Assembly (NCBI GenBank): GCA_002790175.1
Contig: PFUQ01000158.1
Span: forward strand, 1 to 6,268
DNA from: Flavobacteriales bacterium CG_4_9_14_3_um_filter_32_8
Lineage (GTDB): Bacteria; Bacteroidota; Bacteroidia; Flavobacteriales_E; Vicingaceae
Reading direction: 5' to 3'
DNA length: 6,268 nucleotides
Each line of letters starts with the position of its first letter. Position 1 is the first letter of the stretch. The notes beneath the pieces are model-generated. The model was not told where the DNA came from and did not search any database. It was given only the letters and a program-made list of their open reading frames with translations. The position numbers and the translations under genes are program-made. This document shows, piece after piece, positions 1 to 4,568 of the stretch.

Positions 1-27
1 ATCATATAATTTATTAACAATCAATAT

Positions 28-59
28 GTTAAATACTTTTTAAGGAGCGACTATTTAAC
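28..59. repeat. 8-bp inverted repeat next to the sigma-54 promoter
   Basis: GTTAAATA at 28-35 is perfectly repeated in inverted form as TATTTAAC at 52-59, with 16 bases between the arms. The right arm ends at the base before the -24 element of the putative sigma-54 promoter. Its centre would be about 43 bases upstream of the predicted transcription start. It could be a regulator site, but an 8-bp A+T-rich inverted repeat can arise by chance, and sigma-54 activators usually bind further upstream. The rest of 1-59 shows no gene that can be supported. Confidence 0.2.
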
Positions 60-76
60 TTGGCATCATATTTGCA
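60..76 (+). promoter_or_regulatory. sigma-54 (RpoN) -24/-12 promoter
   Basis: TTGGCATCATATTTGCA matches the sigma-54 consensus YTGGCACGRNNNTTGCW at all positions but two (T and C where C and G are expected). The invariant GG (62-63) and GC (74-75) are separated by exactly 10 bases, as sigma-54 requires. The -12 GC predicts transcription starting near 87, giving a 5' untranslated leader of about 24 bases before the ATG at 111. Sigma-54 is found in many Bacteroidota. Its use would mean the gene is switched on only by an ATP-dependent enhancer-binding activator, whose site is probably upstream of the window. Confidence 0.65.
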
Positions 77-110
77 AGACTTATTGCTTATTAATACTAA
101 ATCTAAAATT

Positions 111-431
111 ATGAAAAACTTACTATTAAGTACATTTATTATTGCTCTACTACTAGTTGTTGGAGTTACAAATGTTAATGCTCAAACTAAAACTAAAGGC
201 AATGCAACAATTAGCAACAATGATGTAAAAGCAAAACCTAGTACCGAGGTTGTTGCACCAAAAGTTAATTCTACAATTGTAAGAAGTGAGAGCAATTCTC
301 CAAACAATGTAGTCACTCCTCAAAATGAAAATAGCAAAGCAATTTCAACAAAAAAAGTATTGAAAAAGGTTAATAAAAAACCAGCTTCTGCTACACCTAT
401 TCTTAAAACTGAGGATACTAAAAATAATTAA
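111..431 (+). CDS. small secreted low-complexity protein, function unknown
   Basis: This 106-residue protein is not recognised as a member of a known family. Residues 1-24 form a clear Sec signal peptide: Lys2, a hydrophobic core (LLLSTFIIALLLVVGV) and a likely cleavage site after VNA, leaving Gln25 as the new N-terminus. There is no lipobox, so the product should be periplasmic or released. The mature part of about 82 residues is rich in Asn, Thr, Ser, Lys, Val and Pro, has no Cys, and reads as disordered. Its last third is strongly basic (KKVLKKVNKK). An in-frame TTG at 60 would lengthen it, but that codon lies inside the sigma-54 promoter and would bury the signal peptide, so ATG 111 is preferred. 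The gene stands alone, converges on rocD and ends at a shared hairpin terminator. No structural or catalytic motif is visible. Confidence 0.75.
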   Translation: MKNLLLSTFIIALLLVVGVTNVNAQTKTKGNATISNNDVKAKPSTEVVAPKVNSTIVRSESNSPNNVVTPQNENSKAISTKKVLKKVNKKPASATPILKTEDTKNN

Positions 432-450
432 TATTTTTGAGAATTCATAA

Positions 451-486
451 AAAAAATCCCTTCGATTGATATCGAAAGGATTTTTT
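451..486. terminator. bidirectional intrinsic terminator
   Basis: A 16-bp inverted repeat (arms 451-466 and 471-486) encloses a TGAT loop. The inner arms are TTCGAT/ATCGAA, then TCC/GGA, flanked by A6 on the left and T6 on the right, so the hairpin is followed by a U-run in both directions. The single imperfect position is a C-A mismatch in the rightward transcript and a tolerated G-U pair in the leftward one. It lies 19 bases after the stop of the small secreted gene and 15 bases after the stop of rocD, so it serves two convergent genes. Confidence 0.85.
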
Positions 487-501
487 GTTAAGGAACAGCT
501 A

Positions 502-1743
502 TTAAAACTCTTTAAAAGTTTTTTTAATAATTGCAACACATTCCAATAGCTGACTTTCATTGATTACCAAAGGTGGTGCAAAACGAATAATGTTACCATG
601 AGTAGGTTTAGCTAACAAGCCATTATCACGTAGTTTTAAACAAATATCCCAAGCAGTTGAGCTATCTTCTGTATCATTAATAACAATGGCATTTAATAAA
701 CCTTTTCCTCTAACTAGTTTAATAATGTCAATTTCGGCTACCAATTTATTAATTTCAACTCTAAATAGTTCTCCTAAACGTTGTGCATTCTCAGCTAATT
801 TTTCATCTTTTATAACTTCTAAAGCAGCAATAGCTACTTTTGCAGCAATCGGATTGCCTCCAAAAGTAGAACCATGTTCGCCAGGTTTAATCACATTCAT
901 AATGTTATTATTTGCCAACACAGCAGAGACAGGATAAACACCACCAGATAAGGCTTTTCCTAAAATTAACACATCTGGTTTTACATTTTCATAATCGCAG
1001 GCTAATAATTTTCCTGTACGAGCAATACCTGTTTGAACTTCATCTGCAATAAATAAAACGCCTGCAGCTTTACACAATTCGTAAGCTTCTTCCAAATAAC
1101 CATCATTAGGAACAAAAACACCTGCCTCTCCTTGTATGGGTTCCACCAAAAATCCAGCTACATTTTTATTTTTCAAAGCTTCTTCTAATGCATTAATGTC
1201 GTTGTATGGTATTTTAAGAAATCCAGGCGTATAAGGACCAAAGTTTTTCCGAGCAGTTGGATCGTTAGAAAAAGAAATTATCGTAGTGGTTCTTCCATGA
1301 AAATTTCCTTTACACACAATAATTACCGCTTCATTTTCATCAATCCCTTTTACTTCATACGCCCATTTTCTGGTTAATTTCAAGGCAGTTTCAACTGCTT
1401 CAGCACCAGTATTCATTGGTAACACCTTGTCGAAACCAAAATATTCAGTAACATACTTTTCATAAACCCCTAAACAATCGTTGTAAAAAGCACGAGAAGT
1501 TAACGCTAAAGTAGAAGCCTGGTCTGTTAATGCTTTTATAATCTTTGGATGACAATGTCCTTGATTAACGGCAGAATAAGCTGATAAAAAATCGTAGTAT
1601 TTTTTACCTTCAACATCCCAAACATAAACACCTTTTCCTTTTTCTAAGACAACAGGTAAAGAGTGGTAATTATGAGCACCATAATTATTTTCTAGTTCAA
1701 TAGCTTGTTGGGATTTTGTTTTTTCTTTCATAAGTGTTTCCAT
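502..1743 (-). CDS. rocD: ornithine aminotransferase (ornithine--oxo-acid transaminase)
   Basis: This cytoplasmic PLP enzyme transfers the delta-amino group of ornithine to 2-oxoglutarate, giving glutamate-5-semialdehyde and glutamate, and so links arginine/ornithine to proline and glutamate. The 413-residue protein is full length for class III aminotransferases and begins with the OAT signature YGAHNY (21-26) and SAYSAVNQGHCHP (54-66). Visible residues are Arg151 in FHGRTT, Glu201 and Glu206 in EPIQGEAG, Asp234 and Gln237 in ADEVQTG, the PLP Schiff-base Lys263 in LGKALSGG, the HGSTFGGNP loop (290-298) and Arg387 in IRFAPPLVI. From memory of human OAT these match R180, E230/E235, D263/Q266, K292 and R413, including the Glu-Arg pair that separates the two half-reactions. 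That favours OAT over acetylornithine or GABA aminotransferases. ATG 1743 is used; Met5 (1731) is an alternative. The gene sits behind a long structured leader and ends at a hairpin terminator. Confidence 0.95.
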   Translation of the reverse strand: METLMKEKTKSQQAIELENNYGAHNYHSLPVVLEKGKGVYVWDVEGKKYYDFLSAYSAVNQGHCHPKIIKALTDQASTLALTSRAFYNDCLGVYEKYVTEYFGFDKVLPMNTGAEAVETALKLTRKWAYEVKGIDENEAVIIVCKGNFHGRTTTIISFSNDPTARKNFGPYTPGFLKIPYNDINALEEALKNKNVAGFLVEPIQGEAGVFVPNDGYLEEAYELCKAAGVLFIADEVQTGIARTGKLLACDYENVKPDVLILGKALSGGVYPVSAVLANNNIMNVIKPGEHGSTFGGNPIAAKVAIAALEVIKDEKLAENAQRLGELFRVEINKLVAEIDIIKLVRGKGLLNAIVINDTEDSSTAWDICLKLRDNGLLAKPTHGNIIRFAPPLVINESQLLECVAIIKKTFKEF

Positions 1744-1762
1744 AATTTTAATATTTAAAATA

Positions 1763-1810
1763 TACTCAAACTTAGCAGCTTTTTAGGAGAAAAGATGTTT
1801 AGTTTGAGTA
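1763..1810 (-). repeat. start-proximal hairpin in the rocD leader
   Basis: TACTCAAACT (arm at 1801-1810 read on the minus strand) pairs perfectly with AGTTTGAGTA (arm at 1763-1772), leaving a 28-nt loop. The structure ends 19 nt before the rocD ATG, close to where an initiating ribosome would sit. The loop carries a pyrimidine tract (1785-1795) complementary to the Shine-Dalgarno region of the upstream ORF. The 3' arm is followed by A+T-rich sequence rather than a run of U, so it is not an ordinary terminator. Confidence 0.55.
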
Positions 1811-1815
1811 ATACT

Positions 1816-1859
1816 CGAAACCAAAGTGTATTCATTTTCTGAAAATCCATTTGGTTTCG
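1816..1859 (-). repeat. upstream-ORF-proximal hairpin in the rocD leader
   Basis: CGAAACCAAA (1850-1859, minus strand) pairs perfectly with TTTGGTTTCG (1816-1825) across a 24-nt loop. The 5' arm covers parts of codons 15-18 of the 23-codon upstream ORF and the loop holds its stop codon at 1832-1834. A ribosome translating or pausing near the end of the ORF would therefore open or block this stem. This coupling is how translation-sensing leaders work, but here it is inferred from position only. Confidence 0.5.
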
Positions 1860-1903
1860 GTATAACTAAATAAATTTTGAAACTCATCACGGAGAGTAAT
1901 CAT
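1832..1903 (-). CDS. candidate 23-aa leader peptide (upstream ORF) of rocD
   Basis: A short ORF of 23 codons starts with ATG at 1903, five bases after an AAGGAGG Shine-Dalgarno (1909-1915), and ends at TGA (1832-1834). The peptide begins MITLRDEFQN and ends KWIFRK. It has no signal peptide and resembles no protein I know. It lies 88 bases upstream of rocD on the same strand, and its later codons form one arm of a hairpin. A near-perfect SD is unusual in this phylum, where most genes start without one, which argues that the start is used. Its last two codons before the stop are Arg-Lys, which invites comparison with basic-amino-acid or ornithine-sensing leader peptides such as enterobacterial SpeFL, though no sequence similarity is seen. 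It could be chance, as ORFs of this size are common. Confidence 0.4.
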   Translation of the reverse strand: MITLRDEFQNLFSYTETKWIFRK

Positions 1904-1907
1904 CCTT
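1891..1907 (-). repeat. 17-bp direct repeat, copy 2
   Basis: On the minus strand this reads AAGGATGATTACTCTCC and differs by one base from the copy at 1934-1950. It contains the ATG of the 23-codon upstream ORF and a CTCTCC tract that could pair with nearby GGAG. Confidence 0.7.
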
Positions 1908-1908
1908 T

Positions 1909-1915
1909 CCTCCTT
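1909..1915 (-). promoter_or_regulatory. strong Shine-Dalgarno of the leader ORF
   Basis: AAGGAGG lies five bases before the ATG at 1903 and is a full match to the anti-SD of bacterial 16S rRNA. In Flavobacteriia SD motifs are depleted because the 16S rRNA tail is occluded on the ribosome, and those retained are known to be regulatory in some cases such as rpsU. No other gene in this window has an SD of this quality at its start. Confidence 0.55.
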
Positions 1916-1933
1916 AAACTTAAAATTAAATAG

Positions 1934-1950
1934 GGAGAGAAATCATCCTT
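1934..1950 (-). repeat. 17-bp direct repeat, copy 1
   Basis: On the minus strand this reads AAGGATGATTTCTCTCC, one mismatch from the copy at 1891-1907, with 43 bases from copy to copy. Its ATG (1946) opens a six-codon ORF that ends at 1926 just before the Shine-Dalgarno of the second ORF. The predicted transcription start falls within or at the edge of this copy. Confidence 0.7.
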
Positions 1951-1954
1951 AACA

Positions 1955-1962
1955 CAAAGGTA
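1955..1962 (-). promoter_or_regulatory. putative Bacteroidota -7 promoter box of rocD
   Basis: TACCTTTG on the minus strand is a full match to the Bacteroidota housekeeping -7 element TAnnTTTG. It would start transcription near 1948-1950, giving rocD a leader of about 205 nt. No good TTG -33 element is visible at the usual distance, so strength is uncertain. Confidence 0.45.
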
Positions 1963-1999
1963 ATTATTTTTAAAAAAATAAAAAGGTTAATCCTGATAT

Positions 2000-2428
2000 T
2001 TATTCTGTTTGCAATAGAGTTGATTCATACGGATAACCTTGTTTTCTCCAAACAACCATTCCTTTTTTTAAATCAATTATTTTAGTAAACCCAATTTTAT
2101 ACAATCTCTTTGCTGCCACAGGACTTCTATGTTGTGTTTCACAATAAATTAAGGTAGTTTTATTCGTATCGAGATGGTATTGGGCAATTAACTTTAAAAA
2201 AATTCCACTTAAAAAACTAGCATTTACAGCTCCCTTTAAGTGTGATTTATTATATTCTGCTTTAGTTCTAACGTCAATAATATTAATATCGTTTTGATTT
2301 AAAACATTTTCGAATTGAGCTGGTTCTAACTCTTTATAAATTCCTTCATTACTTAATTTACGTGTAGAACAACTACATATAAGTAATAAAATTATTAGTG
2401 CAGGAATTATAGGTAAGCTCTTTTTCAA
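2000..2428 (-). CDS. rhodanese-domain lipoprotein, probable sulfurtransferase
   Basis: This 142-residue protein has a lipoprotein signal peptide: MKKS, a hydrophobic core (LPIIPALIILLLI) and a lipobox ending in Cys20 (I-C-S-C). A single rhodanese domain follows at about 34-134, with IIDVRTKAEYNKSHLKGAVN (50-69), the active-site loop CETQHRS with the persulfide-forming Cys96 and Arg101, and the closing GMVVWRKQGYPYE. It is anchored in an envelope membrane and may carry sulfane sulfur or only bind; the substrate is unknown. The start chosen is TTG 2428, because it gives a standard Lys-Lys signal peptide. An ATG at 2482 (160 residues) would place an odd 18-residue aromatic extension in front and run across the promoter of the divergent gene. 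The 202-residue reading from 2608 would overlap that gene itself. It lies upstream of rocD on the same strand, but rocD appears to have its own promoter. Confidence 0.8.
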   Translation of the reverse strand: MKKSLPIIPALIILLLICSCSTRKLSNEGIYKELEPAQFENVLNQNDINIIDVRTKAEYNKSHLKGAVNASFLSGIFLKLIAQYHLDTNKTTLIYCETQHRSPVAAKRLYKIGFTKIIDLKKGMVVWRKQGYPYESTLLQTE

Positions 2429-2458
2429 TGATAAAAAATATAATTTACAAAATAAAGA

Positions 2459-2466
2459 TATTTTTG
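2459..2466 (+). promoter_or_regulatory. -7 promoter box of the RNA methyltransferase gene
   Basis: TATTTTTG fits TAnnTTTG exactly and lies 20 bases before the ATG at 2487, so transcription would start about 13-15 bases before the start codon. It sits in the 58-bp gap between the two divergent start codons, which supports the short (TTG) start of the rhodanese gene. No clear -33 TTG is present. Confidence 0.5.
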
Positions 2467-2486
2467 TAAAAAAATAAAACATATCA

Positions 2487-3926
2487 ATGGAGGTTAAAAT
2501 AAAGCGTGGTGAAATTATAGAATTGAAAATTGTTGATTCAGCTTTTGGTGGAAATGGAATTGCCAAAATACCTACGGATAAAGGAGATTTTATTTTATTT
2601 GTTCCCAATACGATTAAAGGACAAACAGTAAGTGCAAGAATTGTAAAATCTAAAAAGAATTTTGCTGAATGTAAATTAATTTCGGTAATTTTTCCTTCTG
2701 CTGATGAGGTTGAAATCCCCTATCAACCAATTTCTGGAGCACCTTTTGCAAAATTGCCGATAGAACTACAAAAAGAACAAAAAAAATCGCAAGCATTAGC
2801 AATCTACCAACGCATTGGAAAAGTAGATAACATAGAAACAGTTTTTGATGAGTACATCGAATCACCTTCGGTTTGGCATTATCGAAATAAAATGGAGTAC
2901 TCTTTCAGTGCTATTGGATTTGATATTGAGAAAGGGGAAGAGTTTGATGGTTTTGCTTTAGGGTTTAAAAAACGAGGAACCTGGTGGATTGTAGAAAATT
3001 TAGAAAAAGACAGTGGATTGTTTGATGCTGAATTTGAAAATAAATTAAAGGACATTCGTGCTTTTTGTCAAAATAGTGATTTACCAGCTTGGCATTCTCC
3101 AAAAAGAGTTGGTTTTTTTAGATATTTAGTAGTTCGTAAAAGTTATTTAACTAATCAATTTTTAATTAAGTTGGTAACAAGTAGTGAAGGTATGGAAAGC
3201 TTCAATTTTGGAGGTTTTACGAATTTGATTACTAATTTATTTAAGGATAGAGTAGCAGGTTTATTACACACCGTAAATGATGACATTGGAGATAATTCTC
3301 AATCTCGGTTAGGGAATGAAACCATTTTATTTGGTAAAAATGTATTAAAAGAAGAATTGTTAGGATTAACTTTTGGAATCAGTATGCAAAGCTTTTTTCA
3401 AACCAATCCAAAATGTGCATCGTTATTGTACAACAAAGCCATTGCTTATGCTTTAGAAAATAACAATAACATTTCCGATGCTTTAATAATGGATTTATTT
3501 TGTGGTACTGGAACTATTGGTCAATTGATTGCTACTAAAACCAACAGAAAAGTTATAGGAGTTGATATTGTTGAAGAAGCCATCGCTAATGCCAAAGAAA
3601 ATGCAAGTATCAACAACATTACTAACATCGAATTTTTTGCTGCTGATGTAAATAAATTTTTATATGAATATCCAGCATACCAAAATAAAATAAGCACGAT
3701 CATTTTGGATCCACCACGTGCTGGAATTTCTAAAAAAGCGTTAATTAGAATGTTAGAATTAAATGCTAAACAAATCGTTTATGTTAGTTGCAACCCAGCT
3801 ACACAAGCCAGAGATATGGAAGAATTATTTGCTGCAGGCTATCAACTGAAAAAATTAAGTTTAGTTGACCAATTTCCACATACAGCACATGTGGAATCAG
3901 TTGCGTTATTTATTAAGGAACAATGA
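2487..3926 (+). CDS. rlmD: TrmA/RlmD-family RNA (uracil-5-)-methyltransferase
   Basis: This 479-residue enzyme should use S-adenosylmethionine to make 5-methyluridine in rRNA (U1939 or U747 type) or tRNA (U54 type). An N-terminal TRAM/OB-like RNA-binding domain (about 1-66, with DSAFGGNGIAKI) is followed by WHYRNKMEYSF (130-140), SFFQTN (302-307), SAM motif I DLFCGTGTIG (336-345), the motif DPPRAG (408-413), the nucleophile Cys435 in YVSCNPAT and the general base Glu470 in HTAHVESV. These mark an active C5-methyltransferase. The four cysteines that hold a [4Fe-4S] cluster in RlmD and many homologues are absent: the expected C-x5-C-G-G-C region reads PISGAPFAKL (81-90), and the later Cys is not found near 171-180. 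Target specificity therefore cannot be assigned, and the symbol is by family only. It probably shares a transcript with tsaC, 44 bases downstream. Confidence 0.85.
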   Translation: MEVKIKRGEIIELKIVDSAFGGNGIAKIPTDKGDFILFVPNTIKGQTVSARIVKSKKNFAECKLISVIFPSADEVEIPYQPISGAPFAKLPIELQKEQKKSQALAIYQRIGKVDNIETVFDEYIESPSVWHYRNKMEYSFSAIGFDIEKGEEFDGFALGFKKRGTWWIVENLEKDSGLFDAEFENKLKDIRAFCQNSDLPAWHSPKRVGFFRYLVVRKSYLTNQFLIKLVTSSEGMESFNFGGFTNLITNLFKDRVAGLLHTVNDDIGDNSQSRLGNETILFGKNVLKEELLGLTFGISMQSFFQTNPKCASLLYNKAIAYALENNNNISDALIMDLFCGTGTIGQLIATKTNRKVIGVDIVEEAIANAKENASINNITNIEFFAADVNKFLYEYPAYQNKISTIILDPPRAGISKKALIRMLELNAKQIVYVSCNPATQARDMEELFAAGYQLKKLSLVDQFPHTAHVESVALFIKEQ

Positions 3927-3970
3927 TTGAAGGAGATAAGGATAGTATGTGAGAATGATATAATTAAGTT

Positions 3971-4531
3971 ATGAAAGAAGAAATAAATAAATGTATTGAA
4001 ATTTTAAAAGTGGATGGACTTATCCTCTATCCTACTGATACCGTTTGGGGAGTTGGTTGCGATGCCACTAACGAAGAAGCTGTAAAAAAAATATACAAAC
4101 TTAAACAACGTGAAGACAGCAAAAGTTTAATTGTGCTTGTTGCAAATGATGCCATGTTACAAAAATTCGTTGTTGAAATAACTGATTTAGCTTGGGCTAT
4201 TATTGATATAGCTGAAAAACCAACCACCATTATTTACCCAAAAGCAAAAAACTTCGCAAAAAATTTAATAGCAAAAAACGGTAGCATTGCTATACGGATG
4301 GTAAAAGAAGGTTTTTGCAATCAATTAATTCAAAAATTTAACAAACCCATTGTTTCTACTTCTGCAAATGTTAGTAATAATGCAACTCCAAAAAACTTTC
4401 AGGAAATTGCTAATGAAATTAAAGCTGGTGTTGATTTTGTTGTTAACCAAAAATTTGATACTGGAAATCACCTACCTTCCTCAATTATTCAACTCGGTTT
4501 AGCTGGAGAAATTAAAATCATTAGAAAATAG
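3971..4531 (+). CDS. tsaC: threonylcarbamoyl-AMP synthase (YrdC/Sua5 domain)
   Basis: TsaC makes L-threonylcarbamoyl-adenylate from threonine, bicarbonate and ATP. The TsaB/D/E proteins then pass this group to A37 of ANN-decoding tRNAs to form t6A. The 186-residue length fits the single-domain TsaC type, not the longer Sua5 type. Motifs are LILYPTDTVWGVGCDA (17-32), the KxR region with K45 and R47 followed by KSL (51-53), SIAIR (105-109), the nucleotide-binding STSAN (129-133) and LPSSII (158-163). All the usual sites appear intact. It starts 44 bases after the RNA methyltransferase gene with no obvious promoter in the gap, so cotranscription is likely. It is followed 37 bases later by cca, which has its own -7 box. 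The product should be cytoplasmic and essential in most bacteria. Confidence 0.93.
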   Translation: MKEEINKCIEILKVDGLILYPTDTVWGVGCDATNEEAVKKIYKLKQREDSKSLIVLVANDAMLQKFVVEITDLAWAIIDIAEKPTTIIYPKAKNFAKNLIAKNGSIAIRMVKEGFCNQLIQKFNKPIVSTSANVSNNATPKNFQEIANEIKAGVDFVVNQKFDTGNHLPSSIIQLGLAGEIKIIRK

Positions 4532-4541
4532 TTAGAATGGT

Positions 4542-4549
4542 TATTTTTG
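4542..4549 (+). promoter_or_regulatory. -7 promoter box of cca
   Basis: TATTTTTG matches TAnnTTTG fully and lies 19 bases before the TTG start at 4569. A weak TTA at 4521-4523 stands 18 bases upstream where the -33 TTG would be expected. It implies that cca can be transcribed separately from tsaC, with a leader of about a dozen bases. Confidence 0.45.
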
Positions 4550-4568
4550 CAAGCCAAAACTTATTGAT

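Larger units (their letters stand above)
1744..1948 (-). promoter_or_regulatory. long structured 5' leader of rocD, candidate cis-regulator
   Basis: Read toward rocD, the roughly 200 bases between the putative promoter and the start codon contain, in order, a 17-base direct repeat around two ATGs, a strong Shine-Dalgarno with a 23-codon ORF, and two hairpins with 10-bp stems. The second hairpin ends 19 bases before the rocD ATG. Flavobacterial leaders are usually short, so the length and density of structure suggest translational or attenuation control. I do not recognise a known riboswitch class. That it is transcribed and regulatory is inference; the repeats and complementarity are seen directly. 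Confidence 0.5.

Noticed and set aside
2..43. Tail of an upstream gene at the left edge (open frame ending in TAA at 41-43)
   Set aside because: Only 13 codons are visible, with no recognisable sequence, and other frames are equally uninformative.
60..110. Upstream TTG start (60) adding 17 residues to the small secreted protein
   Set aside because: The codon lies inside the sigma-54 element, upstream of the predicted transcription start, and would put a non-signal sequence before a clean signal peptide starting at ATG 111.
345..937. Opposite-strand reading frames at 345-560 and 686-937
   Set aside because: They lie across the terminator and antisense to rocD, with no recognisable protein features; they are shadows of real genes.
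1795..1842. 15-codon ORF on the plus strand behind AGGAGA within the rocD leader
   Set aside because: The SD-like string is the complement of the leader's pyrimidine tract, no plus-strand promoter is visible, and it leads into no plus-strand gene.
1926..1946. Six-codon ORF at the first direct repeat as a second leader peptide
   Set aside because: It is very short, has only a weak AAGG before it, and its ATG lies within a few bases of the predicted transcription start. It is kept only as part of the repeat.
1963..1999. Intrinsic terminator after the rhodanese gene
   Set aside because: AGG-ATTAA-CCT followed by a T-rich run gives only a 3-bp stem, too weak to call.
2429..2608. Longer versions of the rhodanese protein starting at 2608 or at ATG 2482
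   Set aside because: The first overlaps the coding start of the divergent methyltransferase on the other strand. The second crosses its promoter box and adds an atypical aromatic segment before a standard Lys-Lys lipoprotein signal peptide.
3923..3952. Nine-codon ORF overlapping the methyltransferase stop by ATGA, followed by GGAGAT and ATG-TGA
   Set aside because: Too short to support. The purine tract is over 30 bases from the tsaC start, and nothing else suggests coupling.
4539..4550. GG...TTTTTGC before cca as a second sigma-54 promoter
   Set aside because: GG and GC are separated by 8 bases, not the required 10, and the TGGCA block is missing; the site fits TAnnTTTG instead.
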